A DNA stretch of 33,167 nucleotides from contig MGZJ01000005.1 of NCBI GenBank assembly GCA_001802645.1, forward strand, positions 66,349 through 99,515, given 5' to 3'. The first letter of the stretch is position 1. Each line of letters starts with the position of its first letter. Positions 19,679 through 30,029 of the stretch are shown here, in pieces. Under the pieces are notes generated by a model. The model had not been told where the DNA came from, did not search any database, and saw only the letters and a list, made by a program, of their open reading frames with translations. Both the position numbers and the translations under genes were made by a program. Origin of the DNA: Geobacteraceae bacterium GWC2_53_11 (GTDB taxonomy: Bacteria > Desulfobacterota > Desulfuromonadia > Geobacterales > Pseudopelobacteraceae).

Positions 19679-21259
19679 TTAAAGTTCACCAAACATCCTC
19701 AGATTCGACAGCAGCGTGTTTTTCAACAATTTATTATAGGCATAGGGAAGCTTTTCCAGCACATCGGACGCGTTTATGCCGATTTCCCCCATCTCTTCGG
19801 CCACCATATCCGCGGCAAATCCGTGCAGGAATACGCCCAGGCGGCAGGCATCCCACGCGCCATACCCCTGACCCAGCAGTGACACGATGATGCCGGTCAG
19901 CACATCGCCCATGCCTCCGGTTGCCATACCGGGATTACCGCTGCCGTTGATGGCTGCGGTTCCCGTGGGAGACGCTATGATGGTGCGGGCCCCCTTGAGC
20001 ACGAGATAGACGCCGTTGCTGCGAGCAAACTCCTGGGCTACGGAAATCCGGATCGCCTCGACATCGGGAATTGACGTGCCCAGCAATCTCGACATTTCTC
20101 CCGGATGCGGCGTCAGGATCACCTGTTTCGATTTTTTCCGTTTCAGGACGGTAATATCCTCTGCCAGCGCATTCAAGCCGTCGGCGTCGATGACCAGCGG
20201 CAGTGAAACGGTTTCCACCAGGTTCTGGACAAGGGCATAGGTTCCGGGACGACGGCCAAAACCGGGGCCGATGGCAACAGCATCCTTACCCGCCAGCATT
20301 TTTTCTATGGCCGGGAAAGCGCTGTTAGTCAGGTGACCACTGCCGGAATCGGGCAGAGCAGTGGTCATCGCTTCTGTTGTTTTTATCTCAAGTATGGGGT
20401 GAATACTTTCCGCCACACCCAGCGTCACCAATCCGGAACCTGCCCTCACGGCGCTGTTGGCGGCAAGAGCGGCCGAGCCGGTCATGCCGGTGGAACCGGC
20501 GAGGATCAGGCAATGCCCGTAATGCCCCTTATGTGCCTGACGGTCACGCCGGCGCAGCATGGGGCGCATCGTATCGGTATTCAGAAAATCATACCCCGAC
20601 GCGGTTTCCATCAAGGCAGCCGGAATACCGACATCGGCCACCACCAGCCGTCCGGTATGCTCGGCGCCCGGATAGAGCACATGGCCGAGCTTGGCAAAAG
20701 CAAACGTGACGGTTATATATGCCCGGACGGCGTCACCGAGGACCCGGCCGGTCGTGCCATGAATGCCCGACGGAATATCCACCGCAACCACGGGGCGCCC
20801 GGAGGCATTCATCAGATCGATTGCCTCAAGGTAAACTCCGCTGACATTGCTGCGCAGCCCGGTTCCCAGCAGTGCATCCACGATCACGTCCGCCTGAAAG
20901 ATTTCCTCCATGTGCAGGGCAGACAACTGCCCTTCGTGGGTACAGTAATTAATGACCGTATCCTGCAGTTTTTCCAGGTTTACCGCCGCATCACCAGTGA
21001 CCTGGTCCCGATCGGCCAGGATGATGACTTTGACACTCCACCCCTTCTGACCGAGCTGACGGGCAATCACATAGCCATCCCCACCGTTGTTCCCCTTGCC
21101 GGCCATGACAACACAGCGCCCTTTGAGGCCGAACTCGGCGATAACCTCTTCAACACAGCTCCGTCCGGCACATTCCATCAACTGGAGTCCCGGAATACCG
21201 TACTCCTTGATGGCCTGTTTGTCGATTTCCTGCATGGTATGTGCGGTAACAACTCTCAT
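19679..21259 (-). CDS. nnr: Bifunctional NAD(P)H-hydrate epimerase / ADP-dependent dehydratase
   Basis: This 526-residue repair enzyme converts damaged hydrated NAD(P)H back to the normal cofactor. The epimerase (YjeF N-terminal domain, about 1-215) has [11 protein letters not shown] at 54-64 and [11 protein letters not shown] near 160. The dehydratase (YjeF C-terminal/ribokinase-like, about 230-505) has [35 protein letters not shown] and [19 protein letters not shown], with the catalytic Asp in the last motif. The fused form is common in bacteria. Its ATG overlaps the acpS stop by 4 nt. It often sits next to tsaE; here only the CBS gene lies between them. Confidence 0.95.
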   Translation of the reverse strand: MRVVTAHTMQEIDKQAIKEYGIPGLQLMECAGRSCVEEVIAEFGLKGRCVVMAGKGNNGGDGYVIARQLGQKGWSVKVIILADRDQVTGDAAVNLEKLQDTVINYCTHEGQLSALHMEEIFQADVIVDALLGTGLRSNVSGVYLEAIDLMNASGRPVVAVDIPSGIHGTTGRVLGDAVRAYITVTFAFAKLGHVLYPGAEHTGRLVVADVGIPAALMETASGYDFLNTDTMRPMLRRRDRQAHKGHYGHCLILAGSTGMTGSAALAANSAVRAGSGLVTLGVAESIHPILEIKTTEAMTTALPDSGSGHLTNSAFPAIEKMLAGKDAVAIGPGFGRRPGTYALVQNLVETVSLPLVIDADGLNALAEDITVLKRKKSKQVILTPHPGEMSRLLGTSIPDVEAIRISVAQEFARSNGVYLVLKGARTIIASPTGTAAINGSGNPGMATGGMGDVLTGIIVSLLGQGYGAWDACRLGVFLHGFAADMVAEEMGEIGINASDVLEKLPYAYNKLLKNTLLSNLRMFGEL

Positions 21260-21636
21260 TTTGACTCCAGAACAACCATCGCAACGGCATTGCCGCCATC
21301 ATGAGACAGCGACAGCAGAACACGTGCCAGATTATTAGCTTCAAACATCACGGCTGCTTTTCCGGAGAGCTGCAGTTCCGGTTTGCCCAGTTCATCATTC
21401 GTCACTTCCATGTCGTGCCAGGAAAGACCATCGCGCAGGCCAGTCCCCAGCGCCTTCAGAAACGCCTCCTTGGCCGCAAATCGCGCCGCCAGGCATGATG
21501 CCGCGTCTTTCCTGATTTCACACCGGGAGCGTTCCGCCGGAGTAAAAAGCCGCTCGATGAGGGCGGTTTTGCCGGTATCCAGAAAGCGCTGAAAGCGCTC
21601 GACAGCAGCGATATCGACCCCGATGCCGTAAATCAT
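21256..21636 (-). CDS. acpS: Holo-[acyl-carrier-protein] synthase
   Basis: This 126-residue enzyme transfers 4'-phosphopantetheine from CoA to acyl carrier protein. [12 protein letters not shown] (5-16) holds Mg-binding D8, and [16 protein letters not shown] (51-66) holds E57, both in their expected places. The length is that of the AcpS family, not the Sfp type. It overlaps pdxJ upstream and nnr downstream by 4 nt each (ATGA), so the three are translationally linked. Confidence 0.96.
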   Translation of the reverse strand: MIYGIGVDIAAVERFQRFLDTGKTALIERLFTPAERSRCEIRKDAASCLAARFAAKEAFLKALGTGLRDGLSWHDMEVTNDELGKPELQLSGKAAVMFEANNLARVLLSLSHDGGNAVAMVVLESK

Positions 21637-22352
21637 GCGTACTTGAGCAGCTCGACCATGTCGCGCACCGCCCGGTCCAGGCCGACCAGCATAGCACGGG
21701 CAATAATGGAGTGGCCGATATTGTACTCTTCAATACCGCCCAAAGCGGTAATCGCCTTGATATTGGTATAATTGAGGCCATGTCCCGCATTTACCCCCAA
21801 GCCGACCTTGCGGGCCAGCTTGATGGCGGTATCGATATGTTCGAGCTCATGCTGCTGCTCGGCCCATGAGACCGCTTCGGCGTATGCGCCGGTGTGAATC
21901 TCGATATAATCGGCATCGGTTTTTTTCGCCGCCTTGATCTGTTCCTGATTGGGGTCCACGAACAGGCTGACAATTATGCCGCCGTCTTTCAACCGCTTGA
22001 CCGTATCGGTTATCGCCTTCAGGTTGACAATAACATCAAGGCCGCCTTCGGTCGTCAACTCCTGCCGTTTTTCCGGCACCAGGGTTACCTGCTCCGGCTT
22101 GACGGTCAGCGCAATCCGCACCATTTCCTGTGTTGCCGCCATCTCAAGGTTAAGCTTGGTCTTCACGGTGCGGCGCAATATTTCCAAATCACGATCCTGA
22201 ATGTGTCGGCGATCTTCGCGCAGATGAATCGTTATCCCTTCGGCCCCGGCCATCTCACCAAGCGCGGCGGCAGTTACCGGATCAGGCTCCGCACCACCCC
22301 GCGCCTGGCGGACGGTGGCGATATGATCAACATTAAGACCCAGTTTTGCCAT
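21633..22352 (-). CDS. pdxJ: Pyridoxine 5'-phosphate synthase
   Basis: This 239-residue TIM-barrel enzyme makes pyridoxine phosphate from 1-deoxyxylulose 5-phosphate and 3-amino-1-phosphohydroxyacetone in the DXP-dependent B6 route. [15 protein letters not shown] (5-19) is the hallmark opening with H10. [14 protein letters not shown] holds the next substrate contacts. [12 protein letters not shown] and [12 protein letters not shown] near the C-terminus form the phosphate site. It overlaps the glmM stop by 1 nt (TAATG). pdxJ next to acpS is a widely conserved pair. Confidence 0.97.
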   Translation of the reverse strand: MAKLGLNVDHIATVRQARGGAEPDPVTAAALGEMAGAEGITIHLREDRRHIQDRDLEILRRTVKTKLNLEMAATQEMVRIALTVKPEQVTLVPEKRQELTTEGGLDVIVNLKAITDTVKRLKDGGIIVSLFVDPNQEQIKAAKKTDADYIEIHTGAYAEAVSWAEQQHELEHIDTAIKLARKVGLGVNAGHGLNYTNIKAITALGGIEEYNIGHSIIARAMLVGLDRAVRDMVELLKYA

Positions 22353-23710
22353 TACTTCTCTCCGATGCTTTTTTTAACCAGATCGCAGATTTCATTGGCC
22401 CACGATGTGATTTCATACTTGTCCTGCCCCTCGATCATGACCCGCAGCAACGGCTCGGTGCCGGAATAGCGGATCAGCACCCGCCCTTCGTTGCCAAGTT
22501 TCGTTTCCACGTCATGGATCTTCGCGGCAACCTCAGGAATGGTGCGAATATCGCGTTTTTCACTGACCCGGGCATTGACCAGCACCTGCGGCAGCGGAAT
22601 CATGATTTCCGCCAGCTCGGACAGGGTTTTTTCCTCGCGGCGCATGACCGCGAGAAGCTGGAGTGCCGATAGGATGCCATCGCCGGTGGTGTTGTAGTCA
22701 AGAAAGATCATATGACCCGACTGCTCTCCACCCAGGTTATATCCCCCCGCCCGCATCGCCTCAACGACATAGCGGTCGCCCACGTCGGTCTTGATAATCT
22801 TGCCGCCGCATTTGCGCAGGGCAATATCCAGCCCCATGTTGCTCATGACCGTTGCCACCAGGGTTTTCTTTTTGAGGAGCTTGCGCTTCAGCATGTCGCT
22901 GGCGCAGATGGCCATGATGTGGTCCCCGTCAACTTCATTGCCGAATTCATCGCAGACGATCACGCGGTCGGCATCACCGTCCAGGGCAATGCCCAGATCG
23001 GCGCGATGCAGTTTGACCGCTTCGCTGATCACCGTCGGACAGGTGGAACCGCACCCGGCATTGATGTTGGTACCGTTCGGCGAAACACCGTACGGGATAA
23101 CCTCGGCGCCCAGTTCTTCAAACACCGCAGGTGCGACCTTGTAGGCGGCCCCGTTGGCGCAGTCCAGTACGATCTTCAAGCCGGAAAGATCCATCTCCGG
23201 AGGAAAGGTGTTCTTGAGGAACACGATATACCGTCCCGCCGCATCATCAAGGCGATACGCCTTGCCGACTTCGGTCGCGGTGGGGCGCAGAGCATCGATC
23301 CGTTTTGATTCAATCAGCTTTTCGATCTTCAGCTCCAACTCGTCCGGTAGCTTGAAACCATCAGCCGAAAAAAACTTGATGCCGTTATCCTGAAAGGCGT
23401 TGTGGGAAGCGGAGATGACCACACCGGCGTCAGCACGCATGGATGAGGTAATGTTCGCGATACCGGGAGTCGGCAGCGGACCTACCTGCAGCACATCGAC
23501 CCCCATGGAGCAGATGCCGGCCACCAAAGCGTTTTCCAGCATATAGCCGGACAGGCGGGTATCCTTGCCGATGACGATCCGGTGACGGCGCTTGCGCCCC
23601 CCCTTGAAAATATAGGCCGCGGCCCGTCCGAGCTGCATCGCCATCTCAGTCGTCATGGGGTGAACATTGGCAACGCCGCGAACGCCGTCAGTGCCGAATA
23701 ATTTCTTCAT
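22352..23710 (-). CDS. glmM: Phosphoglucosamine mutase
   Basis: This 452-residue enzyme turns glucosamine-6-phosphate into glucosamine-1-phosphate for peptidoglycan and LPS. The start [12 protein letters not shown] at 23710 is the conserved family start with AAGGAG upstream; the frame to 23944 overlaps cdaA and is not real. The phosphorylated Ser is S102 in VISASHN. The Mg loop is DGDADR (244-249), and GEQSGHMIF and [11 protein letters not shown] are the sugar- and phosphate-binding loops. It lies 28 bp after cdaA. In Firmicutes GlmM can bind and inhibit CdaA, so the linkage may be regulatory. Confidence 0.96.
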   Translation of the reverse strand: MKKLFGTDGVRGVANVHPMTTEMAMQLGRAAAYIFKGGRKRRHRIVIGKDTRLSGYMLENALVAGICSMGVDVLQVGPLPTPGIANITSSMRADAGVVISASHNAFQDNGIKFFSADGFKLPDELELKIEKLIESKRIDALRPTATEVGKAYRLDDAAGRYIVFLKNTFPPEMDLSGLKIVLDCANGAAYKVAPAVFEELGAEVIPYGVSPNGTNINAGCGSTCPTVISEAVKLHRADLGIALDGDADRVIVCDEFGNEVDGDHIMAICASDMLKRKLLKKKTLVATVMSNMGLDIALRKCGGKIIKTDVGDRYVVEAMRAGGYNLGGEQSGHMIFLDYNTTGDGILSALQLLAVMRREEKTLSELAEIMIPLPQVLVNARVSEKRDIRTIPEVAAKIHDVETKLGNEGRVLIRYSGTEPLLRVMIEGQDKYEITSWANEICDLVKKSIGEK

Positions 23711-23738
23711 AGTCCGTAGAGCTCCTTGCTGGAAATAA

Positions 23739-24527
23739 TCAGTGTTCCTGAGGTGCCGATGCCCTCGGGGCGCGGCGTCCTTCAATCGCCTTGCGGGACA
23801 GGCGGCGTATCTCTGCGGGGTCGGCGTCATAGGTAATTTTTCCTTCATGAACGATGGAAATTTTACCGGTTTCTTCCGATACCACCAGCACCAGAACATC
23901 GGTCTGCTCGGAAATACCGAGCGCGGCACGATGCCGGGTACCAAAACTTTTAGCTATATCCGGATTCTGGGAGAGCGGCAGAAAGCAACCGGCAGAGGTG
24001 ATTTTATCCCTTTGAATAATGACGGCACCGTCATGAATCGGAGAATACGGGAGAAAAATTGAGTTGAGCAGCTCACTGGTCACCTTGGCGTCAATCTCGG
24101 TACCGATCTGGACCAGGTGATCAATCGACATCTGGCGAATGATGACGATCAGTGCGCCGATTCTCCGTTCGGCAAGTTCGGTAAGCCCCTTTGACAGCTC
24201 ATCGACGGTCGATGTCAGTTCAACAGAATCTCCATTCGCCACGGCATGAGGTTTCCAGATGGAGAACAGGGCACGTTTCAGATCGCTCTGAAAGATAATA
24301 GCCAGAATCACCGGAGCAGAGGAAAGTATAATATGGAAAAAGGAAGCAGTGGCGGTGAGTCCAAGCTGTGCCGAAACAAATCCGGCAACAGCCATGGCGG
24401 TCAAAACGGCAAGAATGCGAAGCGCAGCCTCTTTTCTGAGGATCAGCGTACAGCCATACACGAGGCCGACAACAACAAGTTTGTCAACGAGGCCGGGCAG
24501 GGTGACGCTGTCGAACAGTGAGGCCAT
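23739..24527 (-). CDS. cdaA: Membrane diadenylate cyclase (DisA_N / CdaA type)
   Basis: This 262-residue enzyme joins two ATP into cyclic di-AMP. Three membrane helices (about 13-30, 37-56 and 62-80) are followed by a coiled linker and a DisA_N cyclase domain (about 108-240). The active-site motifs are intact: DGA at 166-168 ([10 protein letters not shown]) and GTRHRAALG at 196-204. The length matches CdaA of Firmicutes (about 270). AAAGGGG precedes the ATG. It lies between folP and glmM. In Firmicutes a ybbR (cdaR) regulator gene normally sits between cdaA and glmM, but only 28 bp separate them here. The C-terminus ([12 protein letters not shown]) is unstructured. Confidence 0.93.
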   Translation of the reverse strand: MASLFDSVTLPGLVDKLVVVGLVYGCTLILRKEAALRILAVLTAMAVAGFVSAQLGLTATASFFHIILSSAPVILAIIFQSDLKRALFSIWKPHAVANGDSVELTSTVDELSKGLTELAERRIGALIVIIRQMSIDHLVQIGTEIDAKVTSELLNSIFLPYSPIHDGAVIIQRDKITSAGCFLPLSQNPDIAKSFGTRHRAALGISEQTDVLVLVVSEETGKISIVHEGKITYDADPAEIRRLSRKAIEGRRAPRASAPQEH

Positions 24528-24559
24528 AGTTCCCCTTTGAAACGGGCGTTCATCAGATT

Positions 24560-25432
24560 TTATGTTTGGGTGATGACGGCATGGGCCATGTCGGCAACGT
24601 CGCGCATTGCCCGGACGTCATGGACGCGCAGAATGGCAGCGCCGTGCGCCACGCAGAGGGCAACCGTTGCCGCAGTGCCGAAGAGACGATCATCGGTCTG
24701 CGTTCTTCCCAGGACCGAACCAATGAACGACTTACGCGACGGCCCGACCAGAACAGGCAGACCGAACACAGATAATTCAGACAGACGCCGGATGACTTCC
24801 AGGTTTCCCGCGACATCCTTACCGAAACCGATCCCCGGATCAAGCGCGATACGGTCATCGCTGATGCCCGCATCACGGGCAAGCAGGAGAGAATGGCGCA
24901 GAGCGCTCATTACCTCTCCCATCAGGTCAGCATACCCGGTATCCTGCTGCATCGTCTCCGGTGTGCCCCTGGTGTGCATCAGCACGACTCCGGCGTTGTG
25001 TGCTGCGGCAACTCCGGCCATCTCCGAATCAAAGGTGAAGCCGCTGATGTCGTTGATGATTTCCGCGCCGGCCAGGACCGCACGCTCCGCAACGCCGCTT
25101 TTCCAGGTATCAACCGATATGGCGCAGGACAATTTCCCTGCCAGCCGTTCAATTACCGGAATGATGCGCTCGCATTCATCTTCCCACGAAACCGCTACCG
25201 AACCGGGGCGGGTACTCTCGCCGCCGATGTCGATGATATCGGCTCCATCAGCCTCCATCCGCAATGCTGTTTCGACCGCACGATCACGGTCGAAATGAAG
25301 TCCGCCATCGGAAAACGAGTCCGGGGTCACGTTCAGGATGCCCATGATCAGCGGGCGCTGGAGCGATAACGAACGGCGGGACGTTTTCCATACGGCCGGC
25401 AGAGCAGAAGATTGAGGGCCGGAACCTCCCAT
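24560..25432 (-). CDS. folP: Dihydropteroate synthase
   Basis: This 290-residue folate enzyme joins p-aminobenzoate to dihydropterin pyrophosphate and is the target of sulfonamides. MGILNVTPDSFSDGG is the first signature, DIGGESTRPGS the second, and DPGIGFGK and GPSRKSFIG are the pterin and phosphate sites. It starts at an ATG 2 bp after the ftsH stop. The first 28 residues (GSGPQSSALPAVWKT...) are a non-conserved lead. folP directly after ftsH is a common order. Confidence 0.95.
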   Translation of the reverse strand: MGGSGPQSSALPAVWKTSRRSLSLQRPLIMGILNVTPDSFSDGGLHFDRDRAVETALRMEADGADIIDIGGESTRPGSVAVSWEDECERIIPVIERLAGKLSCAISVDTWKSGVAERAVLAGAEIINDISGFTFDSEMAGVAAAHNAGVVLMHTRGTPETMQQDTGYADLMGEVMSALRHSLLLARDAGISDDRIALDPGIGFGKDVAGNLEVIRRLSELSVFGLPVLVGPSRKSFIGSVLGRTQTDDRLFGTAATVALCVAHGAAILRVHDVRAMRDVADMAHAVITQT

Positions 25433-25434
25433 CG

Positions 25435-27330
<1,896 letters not shown>

Positions 27331-27379
27331 AGTAAACCCCCGAATGAATGTGCGTGTCTATGGCGTTGAAAATTTTGTA

Positions 27380-27408
27380 AAGCTAGCATACCGGGGGGAT
27401 GTTGACAA
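27380..27408 (-). promoter_or_regulatory. Possible ftsH operon promoter
   Basis: On the minus strand TTGTCA (27403-27408) lies 17 bp from TAGCTT (27380-27385). The -35 is good and the -10 weak (3 of 6). A promoter is needed here because the upstream ccdAB genes end 228 bp before ftsH. No heat-shock (sigma32) consensus was obvious. Confidence 0.35.
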
Positions 27409-27558
27409 GCTGAATTGCGGAATATGACCGTATGACGGGAGTATACATTCAGGTAATGGTATAGATCGTTTGTCTTATCAGGGTGAACCGTGGATGTGGC
27501 TCTCCTCCGCAGTGCGATATCGAACCACGGGACCATCCCATGTAACGACCGGGACGTA

Positions 27559-27873
27559 TCAAAAACCGGTGATAAGGAAATCAATGGCGGCGATGATTTC
27601 GTTGCGATGGTCTTTGAGGGAACATACTTTTTCGCCAAGACTGGTTACCGCAACTCCGGCCAGCTCAGCCGTTGACATTATGACAGTGGTCCGTTTGACG
27701 GAAAACTGGAGGTTCAGATATTTGGCAGCTTTGCCCATGGCAGCGACGGTATAGAGAGGAATAACCACGCGAGTGGTCAGGTTGCTCAAGAGGTCGGCCT
27801 GGATATCCAGCAAATAGGGGACTGCATGTTTTGTTACAGGGTTTGGATTTGCGTACACATCGAACTGGGCCAT
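27559..27873 (-). CDS. ccdB: CcdB-family toxin (DNA gyrase poison family)
   Basis: This 104-residue toxin-antitoxin protein matches CcdB along its whole length: a start like AQFDVYANPNP, then PYLLDIQADLLSNLTTRVVIPL (E. coli 'lfvDvQsDiid....RmViPL'), then SLGEKVCSLKDHRNEIIAAIDFLITGF. In F-plasmid CcdB the last residues WGI contact GyrA, with Trp99 essential. Here the aligned residues are TGF, so the Trp is missing and gyrase poisoning cannot be assumed. The ATG overlaps the antitoxin stop by 1 nt (TGATG), so synthesis is coupled to the antitoxin. Confidence 0.92.
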   Translation of the reverse strand: MAQFDVYANPNPVTKHAVPYLLDIQADLLSNLTTRVVIPLYTVAAMGKAAKYLNLQFSVKRTTVIMSTAELAGVAVTSLGEKVCSLKDHRNEIIAAIDFLITGF

Positions 27874-28121
27874 CAGAATTGCCTCAAGCCGTCACTGAAA
27901 ACTCCTCGTGCCTCAATGCGTCTATTATATTCTTCAATAGCCTCTTGATTTTCCTCCTGCCATTCTTGCTGCTTCTTGTCTCGTAATATTTCCGCGAGGC
28001 GAAGCTCTAATGTCTGTGACAAGTTAACATGGTGTTCTTTGGCTTGCTGGAGCAGATCGCTGTTAATACTCAAATTGGTTGGCTTTTTCTGCGCATTTGG
28101 GTTGAAGAAAGTAAGCTGCAT
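27873..28121 (-). CDS. ccdA: CcdA-family antitoxin
   Basis: This 82-residue antitoxin starts at MQLTFFNPNAQKKP (28121) behind AAGGAG. A longer frame to 28154 would start inside the operator. The N-terminus reads KKPTNLSINSDLLQQAKEHHVNLSQTLELRL (given in part), the ribbon-helix-helix pattern of CcdA ('K..vnltid.dll..Ak....NlS..le..l'). The charged tail KQQEWQEENQEAIEEYNRRIEARG is the disordered, toxin-binding segment ending near GVFSDGLRQF. CcdA proteins repress their own operon and neutralise CcdB. Confidence 0.92.
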   Translation of the reverse strand: MQLTFFNPNAQKKPTNLSINSDLLQQAKEHHVNLSQTLELRLAEILRDKKQQEWQEENQEAIEEYNRRIEARGVFSDGLRQF

Positions 28122-28141
28122 TATGCACTCCTTATACGCAT

Positions 28142-28170
28142 TTTGTATGCGCATACTCTACGAACTTCAA
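28142..28170 (-). promoter_or_regulatory. ccdAB promoter with palindromic operator
   Basis: On the minus strand TTGAAG (28165-28170) and TACAAA (28142-28147) are 17 bp apart. The spacer and the edge of the -10 hold a perfect 12-bp palindrome, GTATGCGCATAC (28145-28156), and ATGCGTAT follows just downstream as a partial repeat. This fits autorepression by the ribbon-helix-helix antitoxin. Confidence 0.6.
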
Positions 28171-28358
28171 GAGAAAAGCGCAAGAAAGATTTGAGTTCTG
28201 ATCTTCAATCCAACGGTCGCGCCTCCTTGAACTTTTTCCTTCAGAATTGGAAATCGTTTGTTTTGAGGCTGACTCACGACCCTTTGACCTGACATTTCAT
28301 TTATGCCGATGTAACTAACATCAGCCAGTTCAACATCCAACCGCGGGGCCGACAGCAA

Positions 28359-29594
28359 TCAGTTGCTCACCCCACTGAGCTGACGATCATTTTGTCCCTG
28401 CTTTGTCAATCCAGGTCCTTCGGGTTCTTTCTGGGTAAGTTTCTTCACTGACAGGGGCCATTTATCCTTGGCAACAGAAGTGAGTGAGCCGGCTTTCATC
28501 ACAGCATAGCTGATGGGATGTCCTTTTTCATAAACCGTGACGTTCTGAAGCTGGCCACCTTTGTCCCAAAATTTCCATTCGCCGTGCCAGTAGCCATCCT
28601 TCCAGAAACCTTGCTTACTTTTGTTACCGGTCGAGAAAGACCAGATAATTGCCTCACCATTGTACAAACCGTTTTTGTCAACGGGTATTTCAGAAACTTT
28701 ACGCCCTTTATATGACTTGACTTCGTACCTGACCATACTTCCGTCAGTACCGGCACGATTTTCAATTTCCGTTTTCGTGAGCATCACGGCCTTACCTGAC
28801 TCAACGACCAAAGGTGCAACTATACCTACTGCCATAAAAACAACATATACGGCTATCAGCCCAATGGTGGCGCCAACAGTGGCTGGCCGGTTGCACACTC
28901 GCTGCCAGATCGCCTGTGAAGCCTTTGCAATTGCAGTTGGATCAGAAAGCCCTGATCGGTTCTGAAGTTGATCCATAATTTTAACGAGATAACCGGTAGG
29001 GATATGGTGGGGAAGTAATTCGCTGTCTTCTTGTATGTCGGTGGTTCGGAGTTCGTGGGCAATATGAGCTGAATGAGAGGTGCTTTTCAAAGTCAGTAAT
29101 ACCATGAATGCAGCAATACCCAATATGGGGGCCTTGAGTAGAAATGCGATCCCAAGCAATGCCAGGCCGGTTATGAGCTTGAAACCGACCTCGTAGAGCG
29201 GCTTTTTGGAGAAGATCAGATATTCGAAAAACCTGCCGCCATCCAGCGGGTGAAAAGGGAGCAGATTGAAGCCGTTTATAAACAACAATGTGCTGGCACA
29301 GAGAGCATAGAAGTCCTCTTTTGTTTTAAAGAAAACAACAGCGGCAATAATACCAACAATTATTCCTGGAACCGGACCTAAAAGAGCAACAACAGCCTTT
29401 CGTGCACTGCTCGGATTAGTCTCTATGCCGGAAGCGGCGGCACCGAACAGCGGGATAAAAAACACCTGTAAATCCCGATATCCCAAGAGCTTCATTCCCA
29501 CCAGGTGACCTGCTTCATGGAAAAGAATCACACCAACAAGGACAAGCACACCGGTTATAGAATTTTCCAAAAGTGCCAAGATTCGCAAAAACAA
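28359..29594 (-). CDS. Site-2 protease family (M50) membrane metallopeptidase with C-terminal YwqK/MORN-like repeats; probably the 3' part of a frameshifted gene
   Basis: This 411-residue frame has the M50 zinc motif HEAGH (26-30) in a membrane helix and the second motif NLLPFHPLDGG (110-120) with the metal-binding Asp. Further helices lie at about 66-88, 95-113, 137-170 and 240-265. Residues about 309-360 (GLYNGEAIIWSF, then KDGYWHGEWKFWDKGG, then YEKGHP) follow the 'G..nG.w..y...G' rhythm of YwqK/MORN-type repeats, an uncommon addition to this peptidase. The nominal TTG start at 29594 has no ribosome site and overlaps the zinc-ribbon gene by 80 nt in another frame. I think both frames once formed one protein: zinc ribbon, linker, membrane helix, protease, repeats. 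Confidence 0.78.
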   Translation of the reverse strand: MFLRILALLENSITGVLVLVGVILFHEAGHLVGMKLLGYRDLQVFFIPLFGAAASGIETNPSSARKAVVALLGPVPGIIVGIIAAVVFFKTKEDFYALCASTLLFINGFNLLPFHPLDGGRFFEYLIFSKKPLYEVGFKLITGLALLGIAFLLKAPILGIAAFMVLLTLKSTSHSAHIAHELRTTDIQEDSELLPHHIPTGYLVKIMDQLQNRSGLSDPTAIAKASQAIWQRVCNRPATVGATIGLIAVYVVFMAVGIVAPLVVESGKAVMLTKTEIENRAGTDGSMVRYEVKSYKGRKVSEIPVDKNGLYNGEAIIWSFSTGNKSKQGFWKDGYWHGEWKFWDKGGQLQNVTVYEKGHPISYAVMKAGSLTSVAKDKWPLSVKKLTQKEPEGPGLTKQGQNDRQLSGVSN

Positions 29595-29814
29595 AAATAC
29601 TTATGAGAAAGATAATGATCTTTTGCGGCAGGGATTTTTTAGGGGATGAAATATTTTCCAGCTCTGCTTTTACTTGATCGATCAAAAGCGAACTTGATGA
29701 AGAATCGGTTGCTACCACAGATTGATCCACACGATCTTTTTCATGACCGCAATGGCATCTGATACTGCCATCATCGTTAAGAGTGAATCCGCAAGAAGGG
29801 CATTGCCATGACAT
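29515..29814 (-). CDS. Zinc-ribbon protein with membrane helix; probably the 5' part of the frameshifted site-2 protease gene
   Basis: This 99-residue frame starts at an ATG with AAGGGAG 8 nt upstream. The first residues carry a zinc ribbon, CPSC ... CHC (C5, C8, C20, C22). A polar linker with a run of five Ser follows, then a membrane helix (KIIIFLISIFVFANLG, about 65-80). The last 14 residues (YNRCACPCWCDSFP) look like an out-of-frame reading of the next membrane helix, which is seen intact in the overlapping protease frame. Shifting by one base near 29550-29590 would join the two. A true mutation, a sequencing error and recoding are all possible; the first two seem likeliest. Confidence 0.7.
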   Translation of the reverse strand: MSWQCPSCGFTLNDDGSIRCHCGHEKDRVDQSVVATDSSSSSLLIDQVKAELENISSPKKSLPQKIIIFLISIFVFANLGTFGKFYNRCACPCWCDSFP

Positions 29815-29879
29815 GAATTATCTCCCTTAGGAATATTATTCGCTTTTGCAATAAAGATGATCTGAGTATCCTAAACCCA

Positions 29880-29955
29880 ACCACCCCCAACCCCTCCTTT
29901 AGTAAGGAGGGGAGCTTAAAGTCCCCCTCCTATTTTAGGAGGGGTTAGGGGTGGT
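29880..29955. repeat. 76-bp multi-hairpin palindromic repeat (REP/MITE-like)
   Basis: The outer arms ACCACCCCCAACCCCTCC and GGAGGGGTTAGGGGTGGT pair at 17 of 18 positions. Between them lie two smaller hairpins, CCTCC-tttagtaa-GGAGG and CCTCC-tatttta-GGAGG. It lies in the non-coding gap between the M48 and zinc-ribbon genes. Sequences of this 'CCCTAACCCC...GGAGGGG' style are scattered in many bacterial genomes. Only this copy is in the window. Confidence 0.8.
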
Positions 29956-30029
29956 AAGGTTTCAGCTTGATTGCAATGTGGAATTACGTTTTTACTTTCA
30001 CCCCAGCCTATATCCCTTCTGGGTTTCAT

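Noticed and set aside
23711..23944. N-terminal extension of glmM
   Set aside because: It overlaps the cdaA coding end in another frame, while the conserved start [12 protein letters not shown] has its own ribosome site.
27470..27754. Plus-strand 94-codon frame opposite ccdB
   Set aside because: It is antisense to a clear CcdB homologue and has no ribosome site.
28167..28358. 63-codon minus-strand frame between ccdA and the site-2 protease
   Set aside because: It overlaps the ccdAB -35 region and has no ribosome site or family-like pattern. I see no gene in 28171-28358.
29515..29594. Programmed frameshifting in the zinc-ribbon/protease overlap
   Set aside because: The shift needed is +1, and I see no clear slippery heptamer, rare codon or stop-linked recoding site, so mutation or sequence error is the simpler reading.
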